In this document: piece by piece, positions 55,488 to 64,000 of the stretch
Layout: each line of letters starts with the position of its first letter
Position numbering within the stretch: position 1 is the stretch's first letter
Origin: Steinernema hermaphroditum
Lineage: Eukaryota > Nematoda > Chromadorea > Rhabditida > Steinernematidae
Assembly: GCA_030435675.1 (NCBI GenBank)
Contig: CM059621.1
Coordinates: 1,798,001 to 1,862,000 of the forward strand
Length of the DNA stretch: 64,000 bases
Direction: 5' to 3'
Position numbers and translations under genes: made by a program
Notes under the pieces: model-generated
What the model saw: only the letters and a program-made list of their open reading frames with translations
The model's database searches: none
Told to the model about the DNA's origin: nothing

Positions 55488-56463
55488 ATGATTAATTCTG
55501 AAACGGTGAACTTCGCATACAACATAATTCTTGATGTCAGTTGTCTGGTCAACTATCCCATAAAGTTCCTCGCCATGTACATCGTCTTTCGACATTCACC
55601 GAAAGAGATGGGCGCTTTACCCTATTTCCTCCTGTACATAATGGCTTGGAATCTTCTCGCTAATATTTTTGGCGGACTCCTCCACGTCCACCGACAGTTC
55701 CCGGCCCTATGCTGCCGCATCGATGGCATTATCCGTCTTATTACCTGCAACGAATACGTCGCCCATGTTTTCTTTGCTGCTATTTTTGGATGCATTATAA
55801 GCTGTGTTGTTGCAGTTCCAGCCGTTTTTCCCTACCGTTACTTGGCCGTTGCCCACCCCACATTGCTGGATAGAGTACGAGTTAAAAGGGTGATAATAGG
55901 CGTAATAATTTGTGGGTTCCGTTCCTTGCTATGGATTGGCGGTGTGTTCTGTTATGCCTTCTTCTTCATTTCTGTCAAAGACTACCCTGACAAAGACATT
56001 CTCCCACATGAAGATCATCTGTTTTGCTTCCGCCCTTATGGATGGCCGAACTACGCCCTTGTAGTAGGCTTAATAGCTATAGCTTCAGTTGCTGTGGCTG
56101 TCGTAGTAGCATTCTCGTCTGCCCTTCGGCGCTACCTGGCTAACATCAAAGGCTCGCTACACCCTCAAACTGCGGAGCATCATCGTCGAGTGCTCATCTA
56201 TCTGATAATTGTCACAGGTGTGCCTTTAATATTTGGAGGTTTTCCGCTTCTTATCGCGGCTATATGCGTTATGTTCCCCCACATCCGTTACAGCCGAGAA
56301 ATCACCATGTTTTCATATTTGTACTTTACAATCATGGAACGGTCTATTCTATCGTTTCTGTTGTAACTTACCGACTTATATGGAGGCCGCTCGAACGTTG
56401 CTTTCAAAGCTGCTGCGGAGGAAGACGTGTACCGCTAAAGTACGACCTGTACAAGGTTTGTAG
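55488..56463 (+). pseudogene. Single-exon chemoreceptor O with two 1-base deletions
   Basis: The frame starts MINSETVNFAYNIILDVSCL and follows N closely through FCFRPYGWPNYA, HPQTAEHHRRVLIYLIIVTG and HIRYSREITMF. At about 56312 one base is missing compared with N, and the frame leaves the conserved path and stops at 56366. The lost part continues in another frame (YNHGTVYSIVSVVTYR), then a second base is missing near 56375. The tail (MEAARTLLSKLLRRKTCTAKVRP) is read in the third frame to 56463. Either the gene is a young pseudogene lacking TM7, or the assembly has errors here. Confidence 0.78.
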
Positions 56464-57013
56464 GCAGTGCTCTAAATTAATCATCTCTTTGTTAGGTAGA
56501 GTTCCATGCACCAGCATTCTACATGACGAACTGCAAGAGCGACAGTGAGGTTTCCTTAGTGAAGAACTTCTCGACGACCTATCCATGAGACAGAGTTCAA
56601 CATACGGGTATTCGAAAGGTTACAGTTTACCGATCAACTAGCTACAAATATATTTCTAAACTCGTTCTGTATCCTACGTCTAATTTTTTTCCGCTCGGTA
56701 AATAAACGATTGGTTTCTTTGCATTTCGTTGCACTTGTGCGATCAGACGATGCAACAGCGGCACGATATGGTGCTAAAAGCCATACGACTGGTGTCCTGC
56801 CAAGGTTCAGACTGAGTCATTGTCTTGTTTGGAGAAAAGCGATCTTTGGTATCATCAAGGGTCAAATTGATGTTTGTACGCGTATCTAACTGCGCGACAA
56901 CAAGCCCACCATGTACAAATCCATTGTTAATTGGTCACAATTCGTTTTTCGTAGCGGCTCTCGTTACAGTTGGGCACATAGTACAGAAGGGACAGTCATC
57001 TGTCGAATGTCCG
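56464..57013. other. Intergenic between receptors O and P
   Basis: The start resembles the 3' flank of N. The rest shows nothing recognised. Confidence 0.4.
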
Positions 57014-57400
57014 ATGTTAAGCGCGGACGTGGTCAATTTTGCGTTCAATACAATCCTGGATGCTGCCGTGTTGATTCATATTCCTGTAAAACTCTTTGCA
57101 ATGTATGTCGTATTTCGGCATTCACCACAGGAAATGGGTGCTCTTCCTTACTTTATCCTATATATAATGACGTGGAATCTGATCGGCAATGTGGTCGCTG
57201 GGATTATGCATATCCATCCACAATTTCCAGCTCTCTGCTGTCGACTCGGTGACATCATTTGACTAATTACGACCGACCAGTATGTGGGCCTTGTTCTGTT
57301 CGCGGGGATTTTTACGTGTATTATAGGTTGTACGATCGGAATTGGTATTATATTTCCGTATCGCTACTTCGACAATATAGCCAAATGTATAATAACCAAA
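57014..57400 (+). pseudogene. Chemoreceptor P: nonsense codon, then cut by a LINE
   Basis: It begins MLSADVVNFAFNTILDAAVL and keeps RHSPQEMGALPYFILYIMTWN and FPALCCRLGDII. A TGA at 57260-57262 stands where relatives have Arg (IIRLI), a CGA to TGA change. The same frame goes on as LITTDQYVGLVLFAGIFTCI to FPYRYF, the end of TM3, and is cut at 57400 by an RTE LINE. No 3' half could be found after the LINE (60420 on), so TM4-TM7 are lost. Confidence 0.82.
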
Positions 57401-60400
57401 CATTCCCCCTGTCTGTCGCGGTGGTGAGCGGTCGGGCCTCTCCGCAGCTCTCATCTAGACAGCGGGGGCTAGACTCAGAAGCATTGGAACCGCAGAGTCT
57501 AGTAATGTTCCACCCCCACCCGTTTCCTCGCGTTGTGCTTGGAACACTCAACGTCCGTCGGCTGGCATCAACGGCGCGTCTCGTGGAGCTGCAGAAGGAA
57601 ATCGAGAAGACCAACTTGGACGTCGTCGCTTTGACTGAACTGCGGTGGAAGAGCTTCGGTGGAATGGATCTGGAAGACTCTGACTTCTGTTTCTTCCACG
57701 CTGGACCAGAGGACAATTCAAGCACCTCTGGAACGGGATTCCTGGTGAAGAGAAGATTGAAGCGTCACATCCAGCAGTTCCATCAAGTAGCGCCAAGAAT
57801 CTCCCGTCTGGACCTCCAGTTCGAAGATCAAATCCTGCGCCTCTACTCCGTATATGCGCCTGCAACAAGATCGCATGAACCCAACGATGATGAAGACGAA
57901 GAAGAAGATGATGACTATGAAGCCTTCCTTGAGGAAATCCGGGCAGAACTGCGCCACGTTGGTATGCCGATAGGAGCAAACTGGGGTGCCAACGTTGGTG
58001 GATCGGGAGAATCCAATCGACGGATAATCCCTGTTCTGCTCGGTGACATGAACGCGAAGATGGGCCGAAGAACCGATGAAGACGAAGATGCGATGGGCAA
58101 TCACGGCTACGGCGAAAGAAACCGACGCGGGCAACTTCTGGTCGACCTCTGCGAAGATTTTCGGCTCCGGTCGGTCAACTCCTACTTCAAGAGCCGGCCT
58201 GGACGCAAATGGACATGGATCTCGCCGAACGGAAGATCGAAGAATTGTATTGACTACATTCTGGCTCCGAGAAGCATCCAGTTCCGAAGTTCAAACGTCC
58301 TGGGCTCCTACAACGCAGGCTCAGACCACCGGATTCTTCGAGCGACGATCCAACCTCCAACACCGAGGCTCTGGAGAGAAGATCAGACACCGGTGAAGAA
58401 GAAGAAGCTGAATCGGGATCTCTTCAAGATGGCTGTCGCCTTGAATCCGCCGAGAATCAACACGGAATCGCCAGAAGGATACGCCCAGCTTACCGAGTAC
58501 GTTCACGAAGCCGCTCGGTTTGCCGAAGAAGATGAAGAAAAGAAGAACCGACTCAGCACAAGAACCACTGATCTCCTGCGACAGAGGCACGTGCTTCGAC
58601 GACGACAAATCACCAACGACGACCGGATCGCCCTCACAGAACTGAACAAGTTGATCCGCCGAGAGGTGCGAAACGACATCAACCAACATCACCGTCGCCA
58701 CGTCGAAGAAGCGGTGATGAATTGCACGGGACTGAGGAAGGTTCGAGGAGAAGTCGCCACCGGGAGAAGACGCATAGTCCAGCTGCGCGACAACAACGGA
58801 AACCTCTACTCGACGAAGACGCAGATCCACGAGGTCATCAAGAACTTCTACGAAGAACTATATGCCTCCACTGTGAACGTCGAATACGAAGCCTCCGAAG
58901 AGCCAGAAGAATGTCCAGAAATCATGCCGGGAGAAGTTGAAGAAGCGATGAGAAGAATGAAGACTGGAAGAAGCCCAGGGAGGGACAAGGTTACGATTGA
59001 AATGCTGAAACTTGCGAAAGACAGTATTCTCGGCCCTCTGACTGGAATCCTGAACTGGTGCCTGAGAAACTGTGCGGTTCCGGAGAAGATGGCAGACGCG
59101 TCGACCATTCTGCTGTTCAAGAAGGGCGATCCGATGCAGCTGAAGAACTACAGACCAATCTCTTTGCTCTCCGCAGTGTATAAAATCCTGACTAAGGTAA
59201 TTGTCACTCGGATTGAGCGGATTTTGGACGCTGAGCAGCCGGAGGAGCAAGCGGGATTCCGAAGAAACTACTCCACCGTCGACCACCTTCAAGCTATCAA
59301 CCTTCTGGTGGAGAAGACGCGCGAATACCGGATACCGCTCTTCATCGCTTTCATCGATTTTGAGAAGGCGTTCGACTCCGTGGAAATCAACGCTGTATGG
59401 AACGCAATCAAGCGCCAAGGAGTTCCGGCCGCGATCATCAATCTGCTGCAGAAGATCTATGGTCAGGCCGCGTCCTACATACAACTTGGTGAAGAACGGG
59501 TGCCAATCAAGATCCAGCGAGGAGTCCGGCAGGGCGACACCATCAGCCCGAAACTCTTCACGGCGACGCTCGAAGAAGTCTTCAGAGAGCTCGAATGGGA
59601 AGATTTCGGGATCAACATCAGTGGTACGAAGCTCTCAAATCTTCGATTTGCAGACGATATCGCGTTGATCGCCAACACGGAAGAAGAGCTGCAGCAGATG
59701 GTGACAGAACTCGACGAAGCGTCCAGAAGAAGCGGTCTTAGAATGAACCGGGAGAAGACAAAGATTCTGGCCACAGAGGAAGCGTTGATTCGCCTGAACG
59801 GAGAAGTAATCGAACAAGTAGAAGCCTTCGTCTACTTGGGACAAGAAGTCAGGCTGAGAAGAGACCACTACAAGGAGATCACCCGAAGAATTCAGAGCGG
59901 ATGGAACGTCTTCAGACGATACACGGACTTCCTGACCTCCAGAAGCGTTCTGATGCGATGGAAACGAAGACTATTCGACCAGTGCGTTCTTCCCGCCATG
60001 CTCTATGGATCCGAAACCTGGTCCCTCACGAAGTCAGCGAGGAAGAGGCTTGCGACCGCTCAACGACGGATGGAGAGGCGAATGGTCGGAGTCCGTCTAA
60101 TAGACAGAAAGAGCAACGAGTGGCTCCGGGGCGTCACGAAGGTAAAGGACATCGACGAAGCCGCAAGAAGAAGAAAGTGGAACTTCGCCTGGAAGATGGC
60201 GAACGGAAGCCCGGAAAAGTGGTCCAGCCGACTAGAGGAATGGCGTCCCCCCGTGAAGAGGCCCCTCGGAAGACCACGGACCCGATGGATTGATGAGTTC
60301 ACGAAGAAGCTAGGCAGCAGAAGATGGAAACACCGAGCGCGACAAGAAGCCAGAGGACATTGGATAAATATGGGGTGCGACAACATGTAATATGTTTGAT

Positions 60401-60419
60401 ATCGTAATAAAATTCGTAA
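57401..60419 (+). mobile_element. Full-length RTE-type LINE, copy 2
   Basis: It is bounded by a 12-bp direct repeat ATAATAACCAAA (57389-57400 and 60420-60431). It has a short leader of about 104 bp with a GAGCGGTCGG block like copy 1, one ORF, and a short 3' tail of about 30 bp. Compared with copy 1 it is clearly a different subfamily. Confidence 0.88.
57505..60390 (+). CDS. RTE-type LINE ORF: endonuclease-reverse transcriptase (961 aa)
   Basis: Domain order is as in copy 1. The endonuclease has GTLNVRRLAS near residue 13, LTELRW, GDMNAK near 180 and SDHR near 270. The reverse transcriptase has NYRPISLLSAVYKI, DFEKAFD, RQGDTISPK, FADD near 715 and YLGQE. The C-terminal block has RRMVGVRLIDRK and WLRGVTK. 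No stop or shift was found. The start at 57505 (MFHPHP) is used because it aligns with 20815 in copy 1. The frame is also open upstream through the LINE leader into the interrupted receptor (to 57259), but that part is a different frame from the receptor and not conserved. The protein would carry out target-primed reverse transcription. Confidence 0.92.
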   Translation: MFHPHPFPRVVLGTLNVRRLASTARLVELQKEIEKTNLDVVALTELRWKSFGGMDLEDSDFCFFHAGPEDNSSTSGTGFLVKRRLKRHIQQFHQVAPRISRLDLQFEDQILRLYSVYAPATRSHEPNDDEDEEEDDDYEAFLEEIRAELRHVGMPIGANWGANVGGSGESNRRIIPVLLGDMNAKMGRRTDEDEDAMGNHGYGERNRRGQLLVDLCEDFRLRSVNSYFKSRPGRKWTWISPNGRSKNCIDYILAPRSIQFRSSNVLGSYNAGSDHRILRATIQPPTPRLWREDQTPVKKKKLNRDLFKMAVALNPPRINTESPEGYAQLTEYVHEAARFAEEDEEKKNRLSTRTTDLLRQRHVLRRRQITNDDRIALTELNKLIRREVRNDINQHHRRHVEEAVMNCTGLRKVRGEVATGRRRIVQLRDNNGNLYSTKTQIHEVIKNFYEELYASTVNVEYEASEEPEECPEIMPGEVEEAMRRMKTGRSPGRDKVTIEMLKLAKDSILGPLTGILNWCLRNCAVPEKMADASTILLFKKGDPMQLKNYRPISLLSAVYKILTKVIVTRIERILDAEQPEEQAGFRRNYSTVDHLQAINLLVEKTREYRIPLFIAFIDFEKAFDSVEINAVWNAIKRQGVPAAIINLLQKIYGQAASYIQLGEERVPIKIQRGVRQGDTISPKLFTATLEEVFRELEWEDFGINISGTKLSNLRFADDIALIANTEEELQQMVTELDEASRRSGLRMNREKTKILATEEALIRLNGEVIEQVEAFVYLGQEVRLRRDHYKEITRRIQSGWNVFRRYTDFLTSRSVLMRWKRRLFDQCVLPAMLYGSETWSLTKSARKRLATAQRRMERRMVGVRLIDRKSNEWLRGVTKVKDIDEAARRRKWNFAWKMANGSPEKWSSRLEEWRPPVKRPLGRPRTRWIDEFTKKLGSRRWKHRARQEARGHWINMGCDNM

Positions 60420-60457
60420 ATAATAACCAAAAGAGGGAGCTCGAAGTGAGCATGGTT

Positions 60458-61417
60458 TTATCTATTAACAAACAACAAGGTGGTGCCTCTCATCATGAAC
60501 TGTCTCAGAATGCTGCGAGCAGCGGACAAGTATGGCCGAAAGGTGATGATAGACACAATAGAATAAATGGCTCCATGATTCATAACAAGAAAAATGCAAA
60601 TCATGCAAAGCTCTCTAGCGCCGCTCATCTCCGGAAACATACCACACAACAGGCAGACCATGAGTGGAAAGCAGCCAAATACGATATGAACGGCACAGAT
60701 GATCAGCAGACAAGACAGAAATTTACGGTGGAGCTTGAGAGTTTGTTTGCTCTTTATGTTCTTCATCTTGAGAAGATGTCTCCATAGCAGCAGAGCGAAC
60801 AAAAGTTTCACGAATATGGCAATACCTATAGCGGAAATGTAACAAATCGCCATAGCATACTTTCGCCATCCATATGGCCAAAAGCAAAAAGCGCCTTCCT
60901 TGGGTGGAAGTTTGTTCTTTTGAGGATAGGCATCATATGAAACAAGAAACTGGCTGTAAAGGGTGAAACCTATAGCACAACCGAAAAAATGAACAAAGCC
61001 GCAAAAGATAAGTTTCCACTTTGTTTTGACCTGTTTGACGAGATGTGGATAGGCAAGCAATAAATAACGGTACGGAAAAGCGAAGGAAAGTCCGATAGCG
61101 CTATTAAACAAGCAAGCACATATGGCAGCGAAGACGACGTGTCCAACCAATTCGTTCTTTATCAATAGGCGAATTGGACCATCAGCTTGGAAGCATTCAG
61201 CTGGAAAATGGGGGTTCAAATGTACCACTGCACCGCAGAAGTTCCCAAGTAGATTCCAGCCCATAACATTCAGAAAGAAGTAGGGCAACGCATCCATGTT
61301 CTTCGGAGAACGGCAGCAGATAATGTACATTGCGAAGATGATTACAGGAAAATGAACAATTGAGCTAAGGTCCAGGGCTCTGTTGAATAGGTCGTCCACC
61401 GCTTCGCGCGAAAACAT
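60458..61417 (-). CDS. Single-exon 7TM chemoreceptor Q (319 aa)
   Basis: The start at 61417 (MFSREAVDDLFNRALDLSS) matches the family; an in-frame ATG eight codons upstream (61441) is less likely. Motifs are RSPKNMDALPYFFLNVMGWN, FPAECFQADGP, FPYRYLLLAYPH, VSYDAYPQKNKLPPK, FCFWPYGWRKYA, KQTLKLHRKFLSCLL, MNHGAIYSIVSIITFRPYLSAARS and a short tail. It groups with G, I and J, not with its left neighbours L-P. Its 3' end lies 27 bp from the right TSD of LINE copy 2. Confidence 0.82.
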   Translation of the reverse strand: MFSREAVDDLFNRALDLSSIVHFPVIIFAMYIICCRSPKNMDALPYFFLNVMGWNLLGNFCGAVVHLNPHFPAECFQADGPIRLLIKNELVGHVVFAAICACLFNSAIGLSFAFPYRYLLLAYPHLVKQVKTKWKLIFCGFVHFFGCAIGFTLYSQFLVSYDAYPQKNKLPPKEGAFCFWPYGWRKYAMAICYISAIGIAIFVKLLFALLLWRHLLKMKNIKSKQTLKLHRKFLSCLLIICAVHIVFGCFPLMVCLLCGMFPEMSGARELCMICIFLVMNHGAIYSIVSIITFRPYLSAARSILRQFMMRGTTLLFVNR

Positions 61418-62251
61418 TTGTAAAAATACGTATTCGACCACTCATGCTATTATTTTCATAGCTTTAGGTTCAAGTGACCGTCACACGTGTTTTAGTGCGT
61501 GTGTTGGCGACCGCACTGTGCTTAATAGTATTGTTTATTGCGAGAATAAAAGAATGTACTGATATCCAGAAAGTATCGAATTTTGTGCAGCCTTCCTATA
61601 TTGGATAACCAACGCAAATTGCGGTACCATTTCATTCGCAGTTGTCAGGGGTAACTTTGGACCAGAGAATTACGAGCGGGTCACCTTGGCTATAGACTTA
61701 ATCTGGTGACAGCTTTTGAGAATGTGGAATCGAAAAATGTGGCGTCGGAAAATTGTAAAAAAGGCATAAATTCTAAGTTTTTTTTTTATTTTCTCACGAG
61801 GTAAGCAGATAAATAGTGTCAGCGTTCTCTGGTGAGCGATCGTCCCGCCTCGTTCGCGAGCCACATTGTCACTTCGTAGTCGACGATCTTCTTTTCATCA
61901 TCAGCGCAAGGCACGCTGTCAGAATCAAACGCGGCGATACCAACAGTGGCCGCAGGCTAAAGAGATAATTCCGGAAGTGGCGCACACGGTGGAGCATAGC
62001 GAACGGTGAGGACTTCGGCGTTTTGCAGCATGCTTCGGTGGCCTGCGTGGGCAGAGCTGAATTCGGCGTAGGCGTCGGTGGAGGAGAACAGAGAACAAAC
62101 GTTCAAGGTTTGAACTAGGGTTATAGGCAAACATAAATATCGAAATTATGGCATACACACTTTTTCACAAATTTTTTCGGAAGTGCATAAGGATATCGAA
62201 CTGCCCATTGTCGACTGTCCCTGACATCTTTAACATTATGCATCAAAAAGT
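61418..62251. other. Intergenic between receptors Q and R
   Basis: No gene was seen. About 61890-62010 resembles 52500-52620 (TCATCAGCGCAAGGCACG..., GGTGGAGCATAGCGAA), so it is another dispersed repeat. Confidence 0.4.
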
Positions 62252-63211
62252 TTATTTGTCACGGAAAGTTTGCACTTTTGTAATATTTCCTCTGAACGGT
62301 CGTACTAATATTTTTCGAGCGGCTGTATAATACGGCCGAAATGTTACAATGGAAACAATTGAAAAGACCGCTCCGTGGTTAGCAAGAATTATGGTACACA
62401 TTGCCGAAACTTCGCTGGCGTATTTCAAGTGACGCAGAAGACTGCAAAGCATGGAAACCGCCAGTGGAAGCGCACCAGATATCAACGCAGCGGACGTGAC
62501 GACTCGAAGAAAGCGGAGAAATTTACGTTGAAGTTCGAGAGTTTGCTGGCTCATAAAGCTCGTGTTATGCGCCAGATGGCGCCTGAGAAGTAGCGAAAAA
62601 ATGCATATAGTAGAAACAATGATGAGAGAGGATAGTAATGAGATATGGGACAGCAGGACGGTTTGCCAGGCTTGTGGTAAATAGCAGAAAGCGGGCGTAT
62701 TGAACTGGATATCTTCCTTTTCAGGGTAGTCCTCCAGCAGAACGATTGTCTGCCGATAGAAGGCCAAATTCAGGGCCGTAAACGATCCATGTATAAACAA
62801 AGATATAATAAATAGCCAACGAGTAGTGAGCCTTTCCATGAGCGCTGGATAAGCGAACACTAGATACCGATATGGAAATGCAAAGGCAACACCTAACGCA
62901 CAGTTGAATGTGCCCAAGCACATCGTGGCGAACAAAGCGTGAGCGACGTATTCGTTTTCAGTCAGGAGAGCGAGCGGACCTTCAATAGTGAAGCAGTGAG
63001 AAGGTAATTGCGGGCGTGAATGCAGAACGCCGGTGATGATGTTCGTGAGAAGGTTCCATGACATAACATTCAAAATGAAATATGGCAAAGCGTCCATCTC
63101 GGCTGGTGAATGTTTGGCCACGATGTACATCGCAAATAGCTTCACAGGCATGTGGACGAAAAACGTTAGGTCGAGAGCTCTGTTGAAGAATTGGTCCATT
63201 ACTTCAGGCAA
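62252..63211 (-). CDS. Single-exon 7TM chemoreceptor R (319 aa)
   Basis: It begins MPEVMDQFFNRALDLTFF. Motifs are KHSPAEMDALPYFILNVMSWN, LPSHCFTIEGP, FPYRYLVFAYPA, LLEDYPEKEDIQFN, FCYLPQAWQTV (FCFWPYGWRK in relatives), SQQTLELQRKFLRFLRVVTSA, ANHGAVFS and FRPYYTAARK. It is the most diverged of the G/I/J/Q subgroup but has seven clear hydrophobic segments and no defects. Predicted membrane chemoreceptor. Confidence 0.8.
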   Translation of the reverse strand: MPEVMDQFFNRALDLTFFVHMPVKLFAMYIVAKHSPAEMDALPYFILNVMSWNLLTNIITGVLHSRPQLPSHCFTIEGPLALLTENEYVAHALFATMCLGTFNCALGVAFAFPYRYLVFAYPALMERLTTRWLFIISLFIHGSFTALNLAFYRQTIVLLEDYPEKEDIQFNTPAFCYLPQAWQTVLLSHISLLSSLIIVSTICIFSLLLRRHLAHNTSFMSQQTLELQRKFLRFLRVVTSAALISGALPLAVSMLCSLLRHLKYASEVSAMCTIILANHGAVFSIVSIVTFRPYYTAARKILVRPFRGNITKVQTFRDK

Positions 63212-64000
63212 TATCGTGAAAAATAATAGGTCTTATGTGGACGAAGTGCCTAATTGTATGCATAATTGTATTATACGTAATTTCCTGTTGTTTTTGAGTT
63301 CGAGAACTGTTTATGCCTGACCACAAAAAATAAGAAGGGAGCGGTTCGAAGTGAAACGCGCCAATCGGAGATGTGGTGGAGGGACTAGAGTCGAACGCTG
63401 AACTGGCTGTTCAGTGGTGTGTTGGATTGGAGAGTGGACGGAAGAATGGGCCTTCTCGTCCTGGGGTCCTGCCACACGGGTCTTTTGCTGAGGGTGATCG
63501 ACGACGAACTGAGGGTCGACGACGATGAAGGAAAACGCGAGAGAGAGCGTTGTAGAGAAAAAAAATCTCAAACTTGGGTAATTAAACTTTATATACACGA
63601 AAGATAAGACAAAGGCACGGGGCATAAGGGGGCACGGATTACTAAGCGGTGAGCGGCGAACGGCGAACGACGAGGACGGCTACGGTGGGGACGGCGTGAT
63701 TGCGCGACCGCTGACCGTCCTTCGAACTGTTCGACTGACGAGGGAGCGAAGGTCTGGTGGCGACGAAGATGGCGTCTGAGGCGGTGGCTCGTTGATGTTG
63801 TGACTTCTTCGTCGTGCGACGGGCCGCTTATCGCCGACAGGACCAAATCTGTCGGCGACAATGGCCTCTGAAATAGGGGGGAAGGAAGAAGGGGGTTGCC
63901 TGGAGGCGACAAACGCACCTGAAGACTTTTCCCCTAGTCAAGGTTATAAAAGGACCACAAAATTTTGAATAATAATCACTTTTGAACTACTACATTTTCG
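63212..64000. other. Unassigned CG-rich end of window
   Basis: No gene could be supported. About 63320-63950 has higher GC than its surroundings, with many GAGCGG/GGCGAACG-like blocks, a TTATAAAAG near 63944 and an AAAAAAAATCTC stretch near 63560. It looks like the edge of a repeat or transposon that continues beyond the window. Confidence 0.35.

Noticed and set aside
57259..57504. Upstream extension of the LINE copy 2 frame into the interrupted receptor
   Set aside because: It is in a different frame from the receptor, includes the LINE leader and is absent in copy 1; the aligned start is 57505.
60432..60457. 3' half of receptor P after the LINE
   Set aside because: Only about 26 bases separate the right TSD from the stop codon of gene Q, and no receptor motifs occur on the plus strand there.

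Overview
The window is nuclear DNA of a nematode, most likely a clade V/strongylid worm (hookworm-like). This rests on dense arrays of nematode-type seven-transmembrane (7TM) chemoreceptor genes, introns of about 40-50 bp, an ESCRT-I MVB12 orthologue, RTE-type LINEs and TTGGGTTGG-ended mariner-like elements. The species is inferred, not shown. No rRNA, tRNA or CRISPR array was seen.

Layout. (1) 1-6.7 kb: a 5'-truncated six-exon receptor broken by a mariner-like element, two minus-strand single-exon receptors (1.9-2.8 and 5.9-6.7 kb) and six-exon receptor A (4.3-5.6 kb). (2) 7.8-10.9 kb: a single-exon receptor and a minus-strand six-exon receptor of a different type (Sre-like?). (3) 11.2-20.2 kb: a mariner-like element, then tandem copies B and C of gene A. 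A TA-flanked palindrome lies upstream of C, and a fourth upstream relic is split by a foldback element carrying a FLYWCH-like ORF. (4) 20.4-27.0 kb: one minus-strand six-exon receptor inflated to 6.6 kb by nested insertions. A gag-bearing LTR element lies in exon 4, a second foldback element in intron 5, and an intact RTE LINE inside that foldback. (5) 28.3-32.7 kb: two more six-exon receptors, one with a nonsense codon and a mariner-like element in intron 3, the other intact. (6) 34.4-36.1 kb: the mvb-12 orthologue, the only recognised gene that is neither a receptor nor transposon-borne. (7) 36.9-63.2 kb: about twelve single-exon receptors, seven on + and five on -, counting two pseudogenes. 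One pseudogene has two 1-base deletions; the other has a nonsense codon and a second intact LINE inside it. A 192-bp tandem repeat lies at 47.9-48.5 kb.

The receptors fall into three architectures: a single-exon group with FPYRY and YNHG/MNHG motifs; a six-exon group with invariant inner exon lengths (129, 228 or 234, 228 or 234, 82 nt); and the minus-strand 9.6-10.9 kb gene. All would sit in the membranes of sensory neurons and detect environmental chemicals; no ligand can be inferred. Local duplication, inversion and transposon damage explain most of the window.

The exon structures were derived by hand from splice sites, phase and comparison between paralogues. Target-site duplications (TSDs) and terminal inverted repeats (TIRs) were read directly from the sequence.
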